Below, one piece after another: positions 44,214-56,085 of a stretch of DNA of 64,000 nt. Source of the DNA: Gnetum montanum (taxonomy: Eukaryota; Streptophyta; Gnetopsida; Gnetales; Gnetaceae); assembly GCA_015680685.1 (NCBI GenBank), contig MNCI01036181.1, forward strand, positions 379,951 through 443,950, in the 5' to 3' direction. The stretch's first letter is position 1; each line of letters begins with the position of its first letter. Under the pieces are notes generated by a model that saw only the letters and a list, made by a program, of their open reading frames with translations, did not search any database and was not told the DNA's origin. A program made the position numbers and the translations under genes.

Positions 44214-45250
44214 TAGTGAGTGAGAAATAATATTTGCTATGTCCATCATGGGCCTTAGATTGGCATGAGTATTAATACCCATGCATTTTAGTAGAGTTAA
44301 AAGATTTGGATGTTGATGTTTTATGCTTACAAGAAGTCTTACCATGCAAATTTCTATATCAATTCCAACCAAATTTGGAAAATATGGGATATAGAGGTAT
44401 TTATAAGCAAAAAGGTTCTTGTGGAAGTTCTTCTTTTGAGCCTTATAAATTAGCATATTGTAGAAATTACAACATGGATGGTTGTACAATATTTTATAAG
44501 GAAGCCAAGTTTGAATTGGTACAAATATTTGAATGGAGTTTAGAAAATATGATTTTTGAAATTCTAGAACTTCAAGTGATGGGAAAGAAAAAATAATCAA
44601 GGTTTCAAAAAAATCATAGAGACTAGTTAGTGATTCTAAAATTTCATCTATCAGGAAGATGTGTATACATGGTTAACACATTTAATTTCCAAACCAACAC
44701 GTTTAGATGTTAGACTTTCTCAAGGAGCATACTTAATTAAGAAAATAGAAAAAAGTTTAAGGAAGAAGTTATTCCTGAGTTGTACTAATCTAGTTCCATT
44801 TATTCTTTATGGAGATTTAATGCAAAAGTTGGAAGTAGTGTTTATCAATTCTTAAAATATGGATCTATAAAGAAATCTTTGGAAGATGAACTTAACTTGA
44901 AGAAGATGTTGTTATCAATTCATCATGTAATTCCATTAGCCAGTGCATATTCTACTTACTTTGAATCTTCAGTAGATAAATGAAATTATAGAATTTAGGA
45001 ACAGATGATATTGATGGATAGCACTCATCAAGAACCATAGTTTACAAATTATTCTACAATGATTAATGAAGATGGGTCAACAAAATTCTTCATTGAGACT
45101 TTAGATTATATTTGGTATGATGCTTGATTATTTTAAGTTGTCAAGTTACTAGAGTTTATTTCTAAAGGAGAAGTTGAGAAGAATCAAGATCAAGCCTTGC
45201 TATCCTGAACAACACCATCTGATCATATACCACTTATGATATAATTACAA
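44214..45250 (+). pseudogene. Captured CCR4/Angel-type deadenylase retrocopy, main part
   Basis: Continuing from 10595, the plus strand gives YLLCPSWALDWHEY, ELKDLDVDVLCLQEV (LCLQEV at 44321-44338, the Mg-binding Glu block), GYRGIYKQK, NMDGCTIFYKEAKFELV (about 44470), a THLISKP block (about 44672), PFILYGDL (about 44800), YQFLKYGS, SAYSTYF (about 44940), FIETLDYIWYD (about 45090) and PSDHIPL (45218-45235). This is the full motif series of EEP-domain mRNA deadenylases, with no intron visible. At least two small deletions (near 44670 and 44817) and several stops kill it. CCR4, Angel and Nocturnin cannot be separated by eye. Confidence 0.78.
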
Positions 45251-45720
45251 TTACTCCCATCCGTTCATAAGGTTGATCAAGATCAAGAAGTATCTCACTC
45301 TTACTTTTATTTGATGGTCTTATTATTCTATTCATTGTCTAATTTATATTTCAATTAGATTAATAAAATATCTAAGGAAATGCAAGTTGGAAATAAAGAA
45401 TTTGCCCTACCTCCACTTCGATAACTAGATATGAGTTGCACATTTTGTGACCTTGGTTAGAACTGGTGATTGGTAGTTGGTAGATCTTTAATTCACTCTT
45501 ATCATTATCTCAGAAAATGAAGTATCAAGAATGTAATACTTAATTTTCCATATATTTTTGTCACATATATTTTGTTTGCAGAATAAGCAAGATATAACTT
45601 CAAGTTCAAAGGAAGAATCAAATTATTGCAGCATAGGATCATGAAAGAAAGCATTGGAACTAGAAGAAGATAGAGAATGTGGATTCATTCAAGGATGAAT
45701 GAAACCTAAGTGGGGTAGAC

Positions 45721-46327
45721 TATCTCATCCCCATTCCCAAATTATGCAATTGACTAATGAAGATGGTATCTCTTAATAACAAATGTTATTGTTATCTTAA
45801 CAGGACCTAAAAGGGTAGTTGTGATTAAGACCCAAAAGGGCATGTTGTAATAATGGATGTGTCTCTTGAGGTAACCTTTGGGGGTTTGATTGAAGGAATT
45901 TATACTCATGGTTAGAGGTCATGACAACATGAGAATGGTTGAGCTAGTACAGGCAAGTCATGGAGTGATAGAGCTGGTATAGGCAAGTCATGGGAAGCTA
46001 GGTGAAGTGAGATAGGAAGTGGATTGGCCATCCCTTCTGGTTGGGTTATAGGCCTAACTATGGTGGCAGTGTTGGAGTGCCTCTAAGGGATAGATGCCAA
46101 AGGAAGAAAACTGCAAGGAACACTCTCAAAGCATGATCCAAATACACTTTTCCATATCAATAAAGCATTCTTTTATTTCTTCTTTTTGCATTTTTCCTAT
46201 CATTTTCTTTATACATAATGCTAAATATCACATATACTTTGCATTTGGTATGTTTTCTTCATACGTATAATGTCTAATATATCGTATATTTGAAATTTGG
46301 CATGACATCTGGGGATAAGATGTCACA
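45721..46327 (+). repeat. 3' LTR of element C
   Basis: It starts TATCTCATCCCC (TG changed to TA) and ends GATAAGATGTCACA. ATTTT follows, equal to the five bases before the 5' LTR. Confidence 0.9.
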
Positions 46328-46915
46328 ATTTTGTTAAGAAAAAAATACACAACATTGCTTGCTTTTCCATGCCCAAGACCTAAAAGATTTTTAAAACCTA
46401 GATTTTAGATAGCCATGGAAACACAATCAAAATAGCTGAAATGATTAAAACCCAATAAAAATCACACCAACATAATGCGGTAGGATTTTTTTAAAATTTG
46501 ATCTTAACAAATCCAAAGTCCTAGATCTAAAAAATGTCCTTATCACAAAATTTTTTGAAAAAAGAATGAAACAAGAAAACCTATTTTCAAAATCAAATCT
46601 ACACATGCTAAAACAATGAAATGATTATAGATCTGCATGGAAGAATCCAAAATAGGATGTTGGATTTCATGAAAATTCCATTTTAATCCCTTTACTAGAG
46701 TAGATCTAAGAAAATGGCTTCAACACATGGGAAACAAAACTCAAAAAACCATAGAAAACAAAGGTAAAAATAGGTATAATTGCCTACCTTGGAGTGGTGA
46801 TGGACGAGGCTTGGATGGAGATAGGCCTAGGAACCTCTAAAAGCTCCCTAGAACACTCATCCATTTTTTAGATCATAGCATTTCTCCTCTTTCCCCCTTG
46901 CTGCTTAGGTGCCAT
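46328..46915 (-). pseudogene. Antisense gene of Tat-2, exon 1 and part of intron 1
   Basis: On the minus strand an ATG at 46915-46913 begins MAPKQQGGKRRNAMI, a basic N-terminus interrupted by a stop. Exon 1 ends at 46788 before a GTAGGC donor. The intron continues to 46328, where element C is inserted, and resumes at 7751. With element C removed, intron 1 is about 0.83 kb and joins exon 2 at 7385. Upstream of the ATG the Tat sequence is lost, and no RT follows as it does in element A. Confidence 0.55.
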
Positions 46916-49723
46916 GGTAGGCTCAACATAAGGAATGATGAAAATTAAGAAAAAATACTGGTCAAAGCTTATTAAAACATTAGTATTTAGTGTATGTTTA
47001 GGTACAAATAGCCTTATATCTAAGACACACTTTACTATTGAAGTATTTTATGGCTCAACAAGTAAAAAAATAAGAATAGTACATGGTAAAAATGACTTAA
47101 TGTTATGTTTTTACACTACATCACTTAACCATAAAGTGAAATATTTATTACAAGGTTGGTAACCAAAACTTAAAATAAATACATATTGTGATGTAAGATC
47201 AATGACCACTAAGTCATATACATCATCAAGAAGAACAAACCATATGTCTTATTTTCAATAACATTAGTAGAAGAAGACATTATAAATTTCTACTTACTAG
47301 CATGTAAATCTATGATTCAAGAACTAATAGAAATTTATACATTGGTAGAAGAAGTAGAAATTATAACATTAGTAGAAAAATTTTAGAAGAATTTTAATGC
47401 TTTCCTAGAATAAAGATAATTTTAGCAAAACCAAATCCACTCATGAAATGATAAAGAGAGAGAGAGAGAGAGTAGGTCACATATGAATATTGTAATACTT
47501 TGAATGAGCATAGCTAATAACATAATAAATGTAAAGACATCTTAAATGTAACCTTGATAATTAATCTAGGCTATCATTAGTATACTGGTATCACTAAACA
47601 ATGATAAATAGATGGAAAATCAAGGTGTGTCTTATGCACTTTCATTAGTTAATATATTATATAAAATTATTAAACTTAGTTTTTACAACAACATATAAGT
47701 GCATTCATTGTAGTAACAAATCACTGTTGATTAAATGTTAACCATAATAAACACACATTCTTATATGTAAATTAAAAATTAAATAATATTATTATATGAT
47801 GTTATATATGAAACTAATAGTTTTTTTATTACAAAAGACATCAAATAAATAAAAATGATCAATAACTATCAATGAGGCATAAGTATGATAGAGTATGTGG
47901 CTTTTACTTGTATAGGTTATAGGTTTAATCATAAGGAATATGAAGAGACACTATTATTTTTATAAAATAAGACCTTTTATTAGTGTGCTAGAACATGAAA
48001 CAATTTTTCTATAGGTATGTCAAAGACATATAAACAACATGATACTTTAAAAGAAGTTAAGAAGAATATAATGATGCTAATATAACTTAAAGTAATAACC
48101 TCTTGCTTCCAAGATCTTATATTATGTTTACATATAAGAAGTGTAATGATGTTTTAGAAATTTAGGGGAGAAAGTATAATAGGAGATATTTTAAATTTAT
48201 TTTATTAATGAGATTATCTTTCATTTTTAGTTTTTTAAGGGGCAATAAGGTAAGGTTGGAATGAGAAGTAAGCTAACTATAGCTACATTCAAAGACATAA
48301 TCATCATGATACGTTAAAAGAATTATAAAGGAATATATCAATGCATTTAAGTATAATTCACACTAGAAACATTTTAGCTAAGAGGAGAAAGATGTAGGCA
48401 CTTAAGCAATCCATCACTTTTAATGAAAAATATTTAGCCAGAATGAACCAAACCTTTACAAATGCTAGAGATATGAGTAACATGCAACATGGTAAGAAAT
48501 AAGATGGTAGATTATAATAATTAAATAAATAAAGAAACATATTAAAAAGTAAACTACCTTATCTTCATAAGATCTTAGAAATGAAATAGATATTAATGAC
48601 CAAGACAAATTCCATTTTAAGTGCTCCCTAGGTACCTTGTTTTAGTATAACCGAAAGTATGCTCAAAATTGAGGAAAGGGATGTTAGAAATAAAACTTTT
48701 TTTAATAATATTTACACCTAAGAGATATAGTTAAATTAAAACTTTATAATTTAGCATTACCCATTATAACTAAACATATAATTTGAAGCTTCTAAATCAA
48801 GATTTTTATCACTACACTAAAACCTCATTAAAGTACATCCAAATTTATTCATAATAAACAGAAAAAATAGTTTCTAAATATGGTTTTTTAAAAGTAGCAT
48901 ATCCTAGACTAGGATGTTAAATTTATTATGAGCCATAATATGTTATCCCTAGTAAGCTTAATACCAAAAACATATTTACATATCCATGTATTTTACATGG
49001 TAATTTCATTCATTGTATATATGAATGAATTGGTGTTGTTCCATTTCTTTAAAAATTTTATCTTCCATTAGACTAACTAAATTTTTATTCTCCAATGGCA
49101 TTTACTACTATTTTATCCCTTGTATAGTCTTATGTAAATTTTTTGTGTGTTTATTTTAACCCATGTTTTATGCTCTCTTCTTAATTTGTATGTTCCTCCA
49201 TTTTAGGAATTTTCTGTACTTAAAAAATTCTTATAGTTAGAACCAAGTTATTTCCCATAGTGGTCTTGTATAATATGAATGATTATATTGTCATTCTATT
49301 TATTCTTCTCATAACATGATTTCTATCATTCATTGTAGGTTAATTCATAACTTTCTTTTTCATGAATTAACTCTAACTCTTCCATTCTTCTAATGGTTGG
49401 ATTTCCATCATTCGTATTCCTCATGGATAGATTGCAAAATACTTTATCTATATTGGTCCTAAGCCTAAATGAAAATGGAGAAGGATTAACATTAAGTCAG
49501 AAACTAGCTATAAAATCATACCAAATCTCATGGATGATTTCTTTTTTGTTTTATAAATATATGACATTCTCCCTATGTAATGCTTAACAAATATCAAGAA
49601 AAAAATGAAAAATGATTTGAATAAATTACAAATAAACAAAACAAGAGGATCTAGCTCTTCATAGAGGCTAATGATAAAATAAAACTCACATAAAGAACCT
49701 ATTTTGTTAGGACAAGGCTAGGA
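46916..49723. other. AT-rich stretch, no gene recognised
   Basis: About 2.8 kb with scattered short frames (for example 46935-47162) that match no family I know. It contains a GA microsatellite at about 47456-47472 and a diverged direct duplication (48018-48070 against 48291-48340, sharing CAAAGACATAA and CATGATACNTTAAAAGAA). It may be host intergenic DNA or a very old element. Confidence 0.5.
47456..47472. repeat. (GA)n microsatellite
   Basis: Eight or so perfect AG units in AT-rich DNA. Confidence 0.9.
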
Positions 49724-50241
49724 TGATATTGAAAAATACTTAATTGAATGCATTAGCATTGATGTAGTGATTAGTTCTACATATATAAATCCTTTCACCT
49801 ACCACATTTATAGTATTGAATTCAGTAATTATAGAAAAACTCTTACAACTTGATTTTTGACTTAGAATAATTAGTAAGTGCCCATACCATGAATTGGAAT
49901 TAATTGTATAAAGTCTCATTTGAGTGAATCTTGTACCTACACATAGTTTCATGATACGAATAAGATTGAGATTGATTCACATTTATTATAAAAATCTAGA
50001 TTATATTAATATTTTCTTAATTATAATTTACTTATTTACATTTAATTAATATTTTAATTTTAAATGTATATTAATCATGTGAAATAAGTCATACCAACTC
50101 TAAGCACAAACATGTTACTATTTAATAATCCTAGCAATGTTGTCCCTTGGTATATTTAACACTACATACTTGCTAATGTAGCAATAGTAGCATGTGTTCA
50201 CGATATGTATGATAATTTGGAAATGGCTAATGATTTCTTAG
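49724..50241 (+). repeat. 5' LTR of element F, left part (interrupted by E)
   Basis: Sequence left of E aligns loosely with E's own LTR: CATTGATGTAGTGATT...ACCACATTTATAG against CATCAATGTAGAG...GACACATTTATGG, and AATAATCCTAGCAATGTTG against GGTAATCCTAGTAGCATTA. The left end, TGATATTG at 49724, is a guess from the alignment. The LTR resumes at 63151 after E and ends CTCATCA at about 63433. Confidence 0.55.
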
Positions 50242-51141
50242 TGATGAGTCATTGTTGGTTGGTTGCCTCGACGAGGCATCATTAATGCATTTTATCCTAC
50301 ATCAATGAAGCCTCGTCAATGTAGAGTTTGTCTGTCACTTGTAAATATGTTCCTACTAGACACATTTATGGCAATCTAGATTTTAGTAGTAGTGAAGCTC
50401 TTACATTTTTTCCATTTGAAAGCTGGAATTTTTCCCCTAGGTTCTCGTATCAAGAGTTATTCAGTGTACAAATCTTTATCCAAGCATTGTTATACCTGAC
50501 CACAATAGTCTATGTAGCAATAAAGATGAGATTTTTGATAAATCTTGCAGCATTTTGGATAGATTAGCTATTTTATTTATGTAGTTACTATTTCCAATTA
50601 TTTATTAAATGTTTCAAATTAGTTATTAAATATTTCCTAGTTATTACATTAATGAGACAATTAAGCAAGATAGATTATGTACATAAGTACGACTGCTGTG
50701 AGCATAACAAATATTCACTTGGTAATCCTAGTAGCATTATTGCTTGGTACACTTAGTAGCGTAGCACTTGGTCAGCCAGCAATGGATATGTGGGTTCATG
50801 GCATGTATAGAAAATGGGAATGGATACTTATGTTAGGATTAGTGAAATGAGTAGTTAATTAGTTAATTTAGATTAGTTAATCAAATATCTTTTTCTCTAC
50901 AATTCAAGCAACCAAGTATAAAACATAAAAATGATAAAAATCGAATACCTTAGTTACACTTAACCATACCAATGAATGTCACAATTGTAGTTGGAAAGAC
51001 AACGATTGACCTTAAGGCTAAATTCACTTCCTAAAAGGGCTAGTACTCTGGAAATGATAAAGTCCACAGTATTCAACTAAATTGCATGTGAATGCTTTGT
51101 GATTCATATGGTTGGGCATATACGTACCTCACTGCTCATCA
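50242..51141 (+). repeat. 5' LTR of element E
   Basis: It aligns with 62264-63150. Both contain GAGGC/GCCTC palindromes near the start (CCTCGACGAGGC at about 50267; GATGAGGCCTCATC in the 3' copy). Confidence 0.9.
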
Positions 51142-51142
51142 T

Positions 51143-51160
51143 TGGTCCCATTGCTAGGGA
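51143..51160 (+). other. Primer binding site of element E (tRNA-Asp-like)
   Basis: TGGTCCCATTGCTAGGGA begins near the LTR end. It fits the TGGCGCC-type tRNA-Asp primer site of Athila elements at 13 of 18 positions. Most differences are C-to-T or G-to-A. Confidence 0.6.
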
Positions 51161-51296
51161 CTTTGTTTGTAGAACATGCACTATTTAGGTTTAGGTGAAT
51201 GTCACTAATATCATTGTATGAACCTAACGGTCAATATTATTCCCACTATACATAGGATTATAAAAGCACATTGACAATTTCATTTTGTTTTGAAAA

Positions 51297-53600
51297 ATGT
51301 CTTCTTCTTCTTGCAAGCCTGAAGATACTAAATGATCGATCCCATAACAATGCAAGGTGTTATACACTCATCTAGATGATTTTGTGCCAAATTTCCCTTT
51401 CATCTTACATCAGGATGACCAGATGCAATGGCATGATATAGAGGGAAATATCATCTTGCCCCCAAATAGATCTATGCCCAAGATGCTATTCAAAACCCTT
51501 AATATGTTGGGTATAGTAGGTCTTCATGAAGAGTACACTATGAATGGATATGATACTCAAAACTACTATCCCATTGAAACACAATGCAAATGAGATCAAC
51601 TTCAAGAGAAACTCTATGGAGCTACAAAGGGGAAACATTCCACTAACCCCTTGTTCCTACTAGATCCAGAGGACAATGAGGATCCTTCCTTGGAAGGTTC
51701 TCAACATGAAGATTCTCCACCCTTTGTTACTGATGGTGAGGATGTGCACCTAACCCCATGATCAACTATTCATAAACTAGGATTAGGAAAGAGTGATAGC
51801 CAAGGTAGGAACTTTGGTAAACATCACAACAATAAGGTATCTAAGGATGGTGATCATAATAAGTATATGAGTGATGGAAAACATCATGGTGGTGGTAGTG
51901 GTCCACCTTCCTCTTCATCCAATTTTGAACATTCTTATTCATCTGATAGTTCTCATGGAAGTTGCCATCGAAACAACCATGATGAAGGTGATCGATGAAA
52001 TAACAATGATCATGAAGGCCACCAAAACTAAAGGAATGGCTAGAACCAGCATCGATGTCATCAACATAGTGATGATGATGAATATCTATTGGTGACTCAA
52101 AGTATACTCAACACTGAAAAGGTAGTGAAAATACCAACAAAGTATATGAAGGATAATTAGATCAACTGCCTAGACATGAATAATATCCCAAGATTTGAAG
52201 GGGGATACAATTTTGATCCACAAACACATCTACAAGCTTTTCAAGATGCCTATGCCTTACAAAACATAGAGAATGAGTCGCAAAAACTCTAGCTTTTCCC
52301 AAGGACACTTATTAAGGAAGCTAAAAGCTGGTACCAGTCCTTCAAACTAGAATCTATCCAAAGATGGAGTACCATGTTAGAGTTGTTTAATGACAAATAG
52401 TAAACATACTTCAAAGTGTCAAATTTGAGAAGGAAAATCCAAGGCTAGAAATAGGGAGTACATGAACCCATGAATGGTACCATTTACTCCTAAACTAATC
52501 CCTTGGCCATGGTTACTCTTAGAGGGAAAAACTTCATGACATTATATATGGGCTCAGAGCAAAAACAAGGAGAATCCTTGGGGTGTATGCCTAAGGAAGA
52601 TTGTCTAAAATAAGATCTCATCAAATCCAAAGGTTAATTGAGCAGGTAGCAAAATAATAAGGTGAGTTACAAAAGAGGGAAAGTTCTAAAGAGTATAATA
52701 GGAACCCATCCATCAGAAAAAAAGAGGTCTTATTTTGTGATGAGGAGGAGTCACTACTTGATGAAGTGGTGAATAGAAAGACCTTGCCCATCCAAAAATC
52801 TATTTCTAATATTTCAACCAATGTTGACAAGTTATGGGATTTTTTGGATGAAAAGTTTCAAACTGCATTGAAGATTGCTGAAGAATCCAAAAAGCAAAAT
52901 AGTAATCATCATCACAAGAGGTGAAAAGAAGCTGAATGTGCCTACCAAAGAGGTAAGGGTAAAGCTGTTGTAGTAGAGGAAGTTGTGGAATCTAACTCTT
53001 ATGATGAAACTAAATGTGACATAAGCTAATATGAACATCTAAAGAGATGTTGCCTTGTAGTTTCACACTTTCAAGAGTCTAGAGTGTATGCATTAAATCC
53101 TTGCCTAGCATGTAGGTAGGCTCTAAGACAATTGCCTTATCCTCAAGGCAATCCAAGACAGTTCCACCAATAACAACAAACTTACTATCCTAATGGAACT
53201 CCTCCACAATCTGATGAATAATACCAATAGTGGTACCAACCATAGTCATGGGGAATACCACTGCCAAGGTAGTAGCACCCTTATAGGCAACCAGATCCAT
53301 ATGAGTACTATGTTTAGTAGCCCACCTCCCCTAGAATTTTTGCAAGTCATGCATCATTCTAGCATCACTATTACCCTCTAGAGTACTACCGAATAAATTC
53401 ATCATCTACTCAAGGGGATAATCCATATCTATGTCCTTATCATCCTCCACATCCCTCTACACCTACACCTTCACCTTCAACCCAATTGCTCCATGCTCCA
53501 TATATGCAAGGTGAGATTCCTCCATAGCCACAACAAAGAAATGCTACAAGGACTATACACTTACAACTAGTTTTTCATCCAAGTGATCTGGATAATCGAT
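51297..53600 (+). pseudogene. Element E gag
   Basis: The ATG at 51297 gives MSSSSCKPEDTK; element F has a similar start at 63568. An open run from 51357 reads THLDDFVPNFPFILHQDDQM. A His/Asn/Ser/Gly-rich linker follows (about 51780-52080). The Retrotrans_gag core shows NNIPRFEGGYNFDPQTHLQAF (about 52180; quoted part NIPRFEGGYNFDP) and IKEAKSWYQSFKLESIQRW (about 52315). Downstream there is a charged region and a Pro/Gln-rich stretch to about 53600. No clear zinc knuckle is seen. Many stops are present. Confidence 0.75.
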
Positions 53601-53689
53601 CAAGGAAATGACCATTTTTTTAACCCAGCAGTCCTCTCTAGCCCTCACAACTGACTCTAACTAATCATCATGCATCTTCATCACCCTCA

Positions 53690-54300
53690 TCCTCTATATC
53701 AAATACCTTCAAGTGCCATTCAAACCAAGTGCCTCTTAGGATCTACATTGTAATGCTAACTCATGTTATTTCTAACTAAATTAAGGTTGGCAATCTTCCT
53801 ACAAAAATATTTAACCAAGGTATTCCACTCATTTATCTACAAATTGTTGGACAACAGCCATGCAAGGCTCTTCTTCATTCTAGTTCTAGAGTTAATCTCA
53901 TCTCCCATGATATGTACAAGGGCTAGAACCTACCACCTCTTAAGAAGAGCAACATCCATCTAGAATTAGCAAATTAGTCGATCATTGTCCCTTTGGGATT
54001 AGTAGAGGACATTATGACCATAGTTTGTGGGTGGTCCTATCCTACTAATTTGTTGGTAATCAAGGTTGACAACTGGAAAAGTGACTTTTCCATCATCATT
54101 GGAAGGGCTTGGTTAAGCACGGTCGACACACAAATTGGTATAACAGGCCTATCTCTTGAAATATCTAAGGAAAATGAGCTAGAAAAAATTGAGAAGAAGT
54201 GTATTCCATGTATCGCATACAACAATAATAGGTGCAATTATGTGAAAACGATATGGTTCATTAAGAGCACATATATTAAGGCATGTAATTACTATGCATA
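53690..54300 (+). pseudogene. Element E protease
   Basis: Around 53880 a degenerate active-site region (SRVNLISH-like) precedes an open run at 53993-54301: GLVEDIMTIVCGWSYPTN, LVIKVDNWKSDFSIIIGRAWLST, then ITGLSLEIS. The IIIGRAWLST block is the conserved C-terminal motif of gypsy retropepsins (usually LGRPFLST), and the order matches Athila proteases. The catalytic DTG-type triplet is not clear in the decayed text. Confidence 0.7.
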
Positions 54301-54529
54301 AGAAATTAACATTCAAAGGTATCTATACGTAGAAACCACAAAGCAAGAGAGCACCCAGTGGCTAGTGGTTGATTTAGATAACAACACAATATGCATGGAA
54401 CCAACTAAGAGTTTAACTTGTGCATGTGTTGAAGGCATGGACAAAATTGAACAAGTTCTTTTCCAACTATCTAATGAAGATGATGATAGCTATTGGGAAG
54501 AGTTGGAAATCCTTGATCACTTCAAGTAG

Positions 54530-56085
54530 AAGTGCTAAGAGCTAAAAACTTTACCAGCCGGTATGGAGTATGCATTTTTAAAGAATGGTAAACTGGTCAT
54601 CATTAATGCCAAACTTTATCCTAAGCAAAAGGAGAAGTTGTTAAAGGCGATGAATAAATGGTCAATAGCATTTTCTTGGCTATATCTAGAGCTAATAGGA
54701 ATTGATCCAAGGATATGTTAGCATTGCATCTACATTGACCCAACCTAAAGCCTAGAAGGTAGCTACAGAGGTGACTAAACACCAAATTAAAGAAAATCAT
54801 CAAGAAGGAGATAGATCAACTCCTCAAGACAAGGTTCATCTATCCCATTATGGATAGTGAGTGGGTTAGCCCACTTGCAATTGTAGCAAAGAAGGATGGC
54901 AAATGGTAGATCTACATCAACTATTGGCTATTAAATATGGTAACATTTAAGGATGACTTTCCTTTGTGATTTTTGGATTAAGTATTAGACATCATATTCA
55001 GGCATTATTATTATAGTTTCTTGGATGATTATAGTGGCTATAATCAAATCAAAATTCCATCAAAATACTAGGCCAAGCCAACATTCACAAGTTTCCAAGG
55101 GACTTTTGCATACTATAAGATACCATTTGGCCTAGGCAATGCCCTTGCAACATTTCAATGCTTGGTCCTGAGTATCTTTTAATAAAAGGTTAGTAGTGGT
55201 GTTGAAGTGTTCATGGATGACTTCACCACCTATGAAGCTAAATTTGAGCAAGCCTTGGACTGACTTAAGCAAGTATTGAAGAGATGTGTAGAGATAAACC
55301 TATAGTTCAACTGGTAAAAGATCCATCTCATGATCCAAGAAGGCATTGTGCTTGGGTACAAAATTTCATAGAAAGGGATTGAGGTAGACCTACAAAAGAT
55401 AAGGGTCATCCAAGAGATAACATGCCACGCAGAGACCATTAACGATGGTTGATAATTCCTTGGACACACTAGTTACTATCAGTAATTTATAAAGAAATTC
55501 TCTAAGATTGCAAAGCCATTAGTAGAACTTACAAAGAAAGATGCAACTTTCATTTTGACCAAGGAATGTGTACATGCATTCCAATGATTAGAAAATAAAC
55601 TTGTAGAAATACCAATCCTATAAGCACTAGATTGGTCCAAACCATTCTATATGATGACAAATACATCTAACTATGCTTTGGAAGTAGTGCTCATGCAGAT
55701 GGACAATAAGAAATAGTCATATTATATCCATTTCATGAGTAGAAGCATTATAGGAGCATAGTTGAACTACACCACCATGGAGAAAGCATTAATGATAGTG
55801 ATGTATGTGCTAGAAAATTTCAAGCATCATGTGCTTGGTTACAAAGTATTTATGCATACAGACCATAGTGCGATTTGCTTCCTCATGAATAAGTTGACAC
55901 TGAGCCTTCATGTCATATGATGGCTTAAGATCTTGCAAGAATTTGATCTCACTATGGTAGATCAAAAAGGGACTAAGAATGTGGGCACTGACCACCTCTC
56001 TCACTTAAGACGGGATAATAAAGAGGAGGAGGGCCCACTCTATGATTAGCTTTTAGATGAACTCCTCTTTACTAGAGTAATAAAT
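54530..56085 (+). pseudogene. Element E reverse transcriptase and RNase H
   Basis: LPAGMEYAFLKNGKLVI (about 54556) and AFSWLYLELIGIDPRIC (about 54670) start RT. KDDFPL (about 54951), FLDDYSGYNQIKIP (about 55020), PFGLGNALATFQ (about 55128) and VFMDDF (about 55208, YxDD-box variant) follow, then RCVEINL and EGIVLGYKIS. RNase H: KPFYMMTNTSNYALEVVLMQ (about 55640; Asp changed to Asn), LNYTTMEKALMIVMYVLENF (about 55763) and TDHSAICFLMNK (about 55860), ending VGTDHLSHL. Stops are frequent, many TAG or TAA at expected Gln. Confidence 0.88.

Larger units (their letters stand above)
7752..46327 (+). mobile_element. Element C: complete non-autonomous LTR retrotransposon carrying a host deadenylase copy
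   Basis: Two LTRs (7752-8357 and 45721-46327) are flanked by identical 5-bp duplications, ATTTT at 7747-7751 and 46328-46332. A primer site for initiator Met-tRNA follows the 5' LTR. A purine-rich tract (..AAGTGGGGTAG) precedes the 3' LTR. After removing nested element A (10596-44208 with one target duplication), the internal region is only about 3.7 kb. It shows no gag, protease, RT or integrase. It holds instead a retrocopy of a CCR4/Angel-type nuclease domain, a 5S-like fragment and a minisatellite. The element is inserted in intron 1 of the Tat-2 antisense gene. It must have used enzymes of another element. Confidence 0.85.

Noticed and set aside
44279-44292. Intron acceptor (GCATTTTAG) before LCLQEV
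   Set aside because: The coding reading continues upstream through it to 44214 and across element A to about 10440, so no intron is needed.
44163-44600. 145-codon minus-strand open frame
   Set aside because: It is the complement of the captured deadenylase reading on the plus strand, which has the family motifs. The minus frame resembles nothing.
7752-46327. A single giant 38-kb retrotransposon
   Set aside because: The length comes from elements A and B nested inside. The element's own DNA is about 5 kb.
46935-47162. 75-codon plus-strand frame as a gene
   Set aside because: No family resemblance, Lys/Leu/Ser-rich AT-driven composition, and no conserved neighbour.
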